A stretch of 33,476 bases of DNA from positions 1 through 33,476 of the forward strand of contig CALDQY010000136.1 in assembly GCA_937911445.1 (NCBI GenBank), in the 5' to 3' direction. Both the position numbers and the translations under genes were made by a program. Positions 30,953-33,476 of the stretch are shown in pieces. This stretch comes from an uncultured Rhodobiaceae bacterium. GTDB taxonomy: Archaea; Thermoplasmatota; Poseidoniia; Poseidoniales; Poseidoniaceae. Every line of letters starts with the position of its first letter. Positions within the stretch are counted from its first letter, which is position 1. Below the pieces are notes generated by a model. It had not been told where the DNA came from, made no database searches, and saw only the letters and a program-made list of their open reading frames with translations.

Positions 30953-32089
30953 CTAATGAAGCAAACCCCAACTGTGTTCCGCATTACCACGAATCCAATC
31001 GTACATGGCTTCACGCCTTACTCCATGCTCGTCCGTAATCGTGAGCGATTCTACTTCGAGAGGATATTCGTTGTAAGTCAAGTGTGACCAGACGCCTCCG
31101 CGCGTGGGTTGATGAAAGTCCCAGTAGGCACGTGCAACGGCCTTTACAGTGGCGTCGATGGTCGTTCGACCATTCTTGAGTTTCACATGGAAGCGTGGAA
31201 GGTTGTTGTCTTGACGGTCCTTTTCCACACGAACACGCTTGAAGCGTTCGCTTCTTCCATGGACAGCATCATGGAACAGACCACCTTGACTTACGGCAAT
31301 GTGAGAGACATCTCGCCGCTTCCATTCGCGATGATCTCGACTTAGGATGGTTGTCGAGAGGTGAGGCAGGAACCAATCAAGATACGACCCGTCAGAAAAA
31401 TGAAGAACACCCCAATACCAAGGAACACTCGGAGCTTGGACGCAGACTTTTTGAAAATATGCGGTACCACTCACATCTTTACCATCGATGATTCCTGAAA
31501 CCTTCGTGCCGTGCAATCGAAGGATGTCATAACCAAGTGACCCAAGGTAGGTAGCGGTTGCCTCACGAGCCGTCGACATGGCAGGATTCCATGGTGTCAT
31601 CTTCAATTGAATGGATTGGACTGCTTCATGTTCGATATCCAAGTTGAGCCAAAATTGTGAGCGATCAGGTAGCATACCCATCGAGCAATCGCCTCCCAGC
31701 AGTGGGACGACAGCTCCTCCACCTTGGCCTTCCTTGCCTGGCCATGATGTATGGTTGGAGGGAAGAACCACCATATCACAGACTTTGGCAATAATTTCGT
31801 CATGCATAACCGAACCATCGAACCACCATGCACAAACCATACCATCGATTTGAATGGCTCCTTGATCATCGAACCCAGGCGTCCCTTTTGGCTTCCATTC
31901 CACATCATTGATTTGAACATGGTCGTTTTCTTTGGTTGACCAAAGAACCATCAGTTGTTTACCCGCCATGGGATGTTCATCATCATCGAGCATAACGAGC
32001 CACCACCACCAATCCCATGTGAGATGTTCAATGGGTGGACGTTGATTCAACGTCCAAAGAGTTGAAAAATCGCCAGCAAAGGTTTCCAT
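30953..32089 (-). CDS. hypothetical protein, possibly AttH/CrtC-like lipocalin fold
   Basis: A 378-residue, beta-rich, tryptophan-rich protein without signal peptide or membrane helix. Phrases such as LTWDWWWWLVMLDDDEHPMA, IDGMVCAWWFDGSVMHDE, GTKVSGIIDGKDVSGTAYFQ and PWYWGVLHFSDGSYLDWFLP recall the AttH / carotenoid hydratase-like lipocalin family, in which two beta barrels end in W-W...LdDG strands. The resemblance is by pattern only. The ATG at 32089 is chosen for the GAGGG about eight bases upstream; the frame extends to 32233 but through the neighbouring gene. It starts eight bases after the ABC-2 permease stop, so it is probably in the same operon. No catalytic residues can be assigned. 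Confidence 0.5.
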   Translation of the reverse strand: METFAGDFSTLWTLNQRPPIEHLTWDWWWWLVMLDDDEHPMAGKQLMVLWSTKENDHVQINDVEWKPKGTPGFDDQGAIQIDGMVCAWWFDGSVMHDEIIAKVCDMVVLPSNHTSWPGKEGQGGGAVVPLLGGDCSMGMLPDRSQFWLNLDIEHEAVQSIQLKMTPWNPAMSTAREATATYLGSLGYDILRLHGTKVSGIIDGKDVSGTAYFQKVCVQAPSVPWYWGVLHFSDGSYLDWFLPHLSTTILSRDHREWKRRDVSHIAVSQGGLFHDAVHGRSERFKRVRVEKDRQDNNLPRFHVKLKNGRTTIDATVKAVARAYWDFHQPTRGGVWSHLTYNEYPLEVESLTITDEHGVRREAMYDWIRGNAEHSWGLLH

Positions 32090-32097
32090 CCTATCCC

Positions 32098-33432
32098 TCA
32101 CACAATCTCTTTGGATTTGAAAATCAGTTGTCCAATGAACCAGAAAAACGTAGCTTGGAACACTAGAACGACCACAGAAACAACAGTCGTCGCATAGGGC
32201 CCCAAACCGAGACCAAGGTCGGATTGCGCCCATTCCAACGCACCATAACCTGGCAATTCATTGCCACCACCAAAGAAGAAAAAGCCATCAGGATTCGAAC
32301 CCCCTGCCCATGACCCTGCCTCGGTGAACATCGCCATATCTGGCCATACTAGATAGGCGCCAGAATCAATGATGCTCATCGACCAACCGACAATCGACAT
32401 TCGAAGGAAACTTGATTCAGGTACAGACATCGAGAGCAACGCCATTCCAAGCTCCCAAGCTGCAATCGGGAGGGCGAGAATGATTCCGTACTTCCAGAGA
32501 ACGCCCAAGAAAGCGAACAACATCCCGTACACGAGTGTCGCAAGTAAGGCAGCAATGAGGATTGAAAACCACACACCCAAATCTGCGAACCTGAAGAATT
32601 GGTCACCTGGCCCCATGAAGCCTGAAACAAGTGCAAGGAGGGTGCAGACAACGAGAAGATAGGGCCAAACGATAGCGAGATATCCAAGCATTCGATAAAG
32701 GAAAATTTCACCTCGAGCGATGGGCTTCGCCGTCATGTATTGCATCGTCCCGGAAGTCATTTCTTCTCGAATAAGACCCGTTGCGAGGAACAATGGTATG
32801 AAAATGCTCAGTAAGAACACAAATCCGAGTTTACCGATTCCAAGAATGAATGCTCGATGTTGAGCTTCCTTACCGTATCGATCTTCATCTGGATCTTCAT
32901 CGACATTTGGGTCGGCATAGACGAAATAGGTACCACTGTTAGCATCATAGACAAGAAGAATGTTGCATTGAATACCATCGCCATTGTCGTCTTTTTGGCT
33001 TGGTAACAACGATGAATCCGTACAATCACCATCATTATCGTATCCCGTTTTGACCGTTGAAGCATCGGAATAATCCCAATCATAGTCGTCTTCGTTGATG
33101 TACATCGATGCTGGCTCAGGTTCGATTGAAGGCGACAATAATCCAGGGTGCGACATTGAATCGTAAATGTCCGTGCCATACTTGATTTCCTGACCGTTTA
33201 CGTAACCATCACCATCCCAATCGTAGGAATCACCATCGTTATCGATTGCTTCAATCTCGGTATTCATCGCATCGATGTAAAAGAGGAGTACGACCGAAAT
33301 GGCGAGGAATCCAACCCCCAGGACAACCCATGTGGACAATCGGGTACGGTATTGCCGCATGGTAAATTCAGCAATTGCTGTTGCCTTTCGATCGAGCGAG
33401 GTCCAAATGGTCTCACCGCGTTCCTTTTCCAT
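32098..33432 (-). CDS. ABC-2 type transporter permease with calcium-motif loop
   Basis: A 444-residue membrane subunit of an ABC exporter or membrane-remodelling transporter. Helix 1 is at about 34-53. A large extracytoplasmic loop (about 54-195) follows, holding EF-hand/thrombospondin-3-like acidic repeats: DNDGDSYDWDGDGYVNGQE (about 64-82), DNDGDCTDSS and DDNGDGIQC, with two cysteines. The remaining five or six helices include the cytoplasmic signature LATGLIREEMTSGTMQYMTA...KPIARGEIFLYR, typical of ABC-2 permeases. The ATG at 33432 has GGGGGG about 10 bases upstream and overlaps the stop of the upstream partner (TGATG). Substrate unknown. The charged loop is unlike the short first loop of most relatives. 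Confidence 0.82.
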   Translation of the reverse strand: MEKERGETIWTSLDRKATAIAEFTMRQYRTRLSTWVVLGVGFLAISVVLLFYIDAMNTEIEAIDNDGDSYDWDGDGYVNGQEIKYGTDIYDSMSHPGLLSPSIEPEPASMYINEDDYDWDYSDASTVKTGYDNDGDCTDSSLLPSQKDDNGDGIQCNILLVYDANSGTYFVYADPNVDEDPDEDRYGKEAQHRAFILGIGKLGFVFLLSIFIPLFLATGLIREEMTSGTMQYMTAKPIARGEIFLYRMLGYLAIVWPYLLVVCTLLALVSGFMGPGDQFFRFADLGVWFSILIAALLATLVYGMLFAFLGVLWKYGIILALPIAAWELGMALLSMSVPESSFLRMSIVGWSMSIIDSGAYLVWPDMAMFTEAGSWAGGSNPDGFFFFGGGNELPGYGALEWAQSDLGLGLGPYATTVVSVVVLVFQATFFWFIGQLIFKSKEIV

Positions 33433-33476
33433 CAACGAAGCCCCCCTGTGAGATATCCGAGGATGGATTGTAGGTC
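33432..33476 (-). CDS. C-terminal end of the upstream gene, probably the ABC ATPase partner
   Basis: An open frame entering from the window edge ends in TGA whose last base is the first base of the permease ATG. It encodes 14 residues ending SILGYLTGGLR. The one-base overlap indicates coupled translation. ABC-2 ATPase genes usually lie immediately upstream of their permease, so that is the likely identity, but 14 residues do not prove it. Confidence 0.4.
   Translation of the reverse strand, partial: DLQSILGYLTGGLR

Noticed and set aside
1..33476. CRISPR arrays, insertion sequences, integrase or phage genes, tRNA or rRNA genes
   Set aside because: No spaced direct repeats, terminal inverted repeats, transposase motifs or tRNA cloverleaf-like segments were seen, and coding density leaves little room for them.

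Overview
The window is a dense archaeal chromosome segment. It most likely comes from a marine planktonic euryarchaeon of the Marine Group II / Poseidoniales type; that assignment is inference. Supporting signs are an archaeal-type nicotinamide-nucleotide adenylyltransferase, a DRG-family GTPase with TGS domain, a ThiN-domain thiamine regulator, TATA-like boxes about 25-30 bases before several operon-leading start codons (leaderless style) with Shine-Dalgarno sites mainly inside operons, and secreted proteins anchored by C-terminal membrane segments. I saw no tRNA, rRNA, CRISPR array, insertion sequence or phage gene. The longest non-coding gap is just over 110 bases, so no stretch over 300 bases lacks a gene.

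Layout. 1-131 (-): start of an unidentified gene. 248-5337 (+): thiamine operon thiR-thiB-thiP-thiQ plus a PAP2-type membrane phosphatase. 5304-8615 (-): pdxT, a radical SAM protein and a thioredoxin-CcdA fusion. 8724-10460 (+): class V aminotransferase and nadM. 10461-11827 (-): a TraB-like protein and grpE. 11905-13430 (+): DRG GTPase and a DoxX-like membrane protein. 13427-28281: an alpha-glucan utilisation locus. 28335-33476 (-): truA, a TPR-like protein, a PH-domain membrane protein, a possible lipocalin-fold protein and an ABC-2 permease whose partner runs off the window.

The 15-kb alpha-glucan locus is the most notable part. Two exported, membrane-tethered amylases (a 1489-residue modular GH57 enzyme and a 913-residue GH13 enzyme) would cut starch or glycogen at the cell surface. 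A MalE-MalF fusion protein, an N-terminally enlarged MalG and a short MalK would import maltodextrins. A compact 4-alpha-glucanotransferase and a minimal alpha-glucan phosphorylase would convert them to glucose and glucose 1-phosphate in the cytoplasm. The genes lie in two facing blocks: GH57 diverges from malQ-glgP through a 46-base shared promoter gap, and malEF-malG-malK-amylase forms a tightly overlapped operon behind a TATA box with a nested inverted repeat just upstream.

The thiamine block looks like a self-regulated uptake operon, with a palindrome next to the presumed thiR promoter and a lipid-phosphatase-like protein translationally coupled to the transporter. At all four convergent gene pairs the 3' ends overlap or touch.
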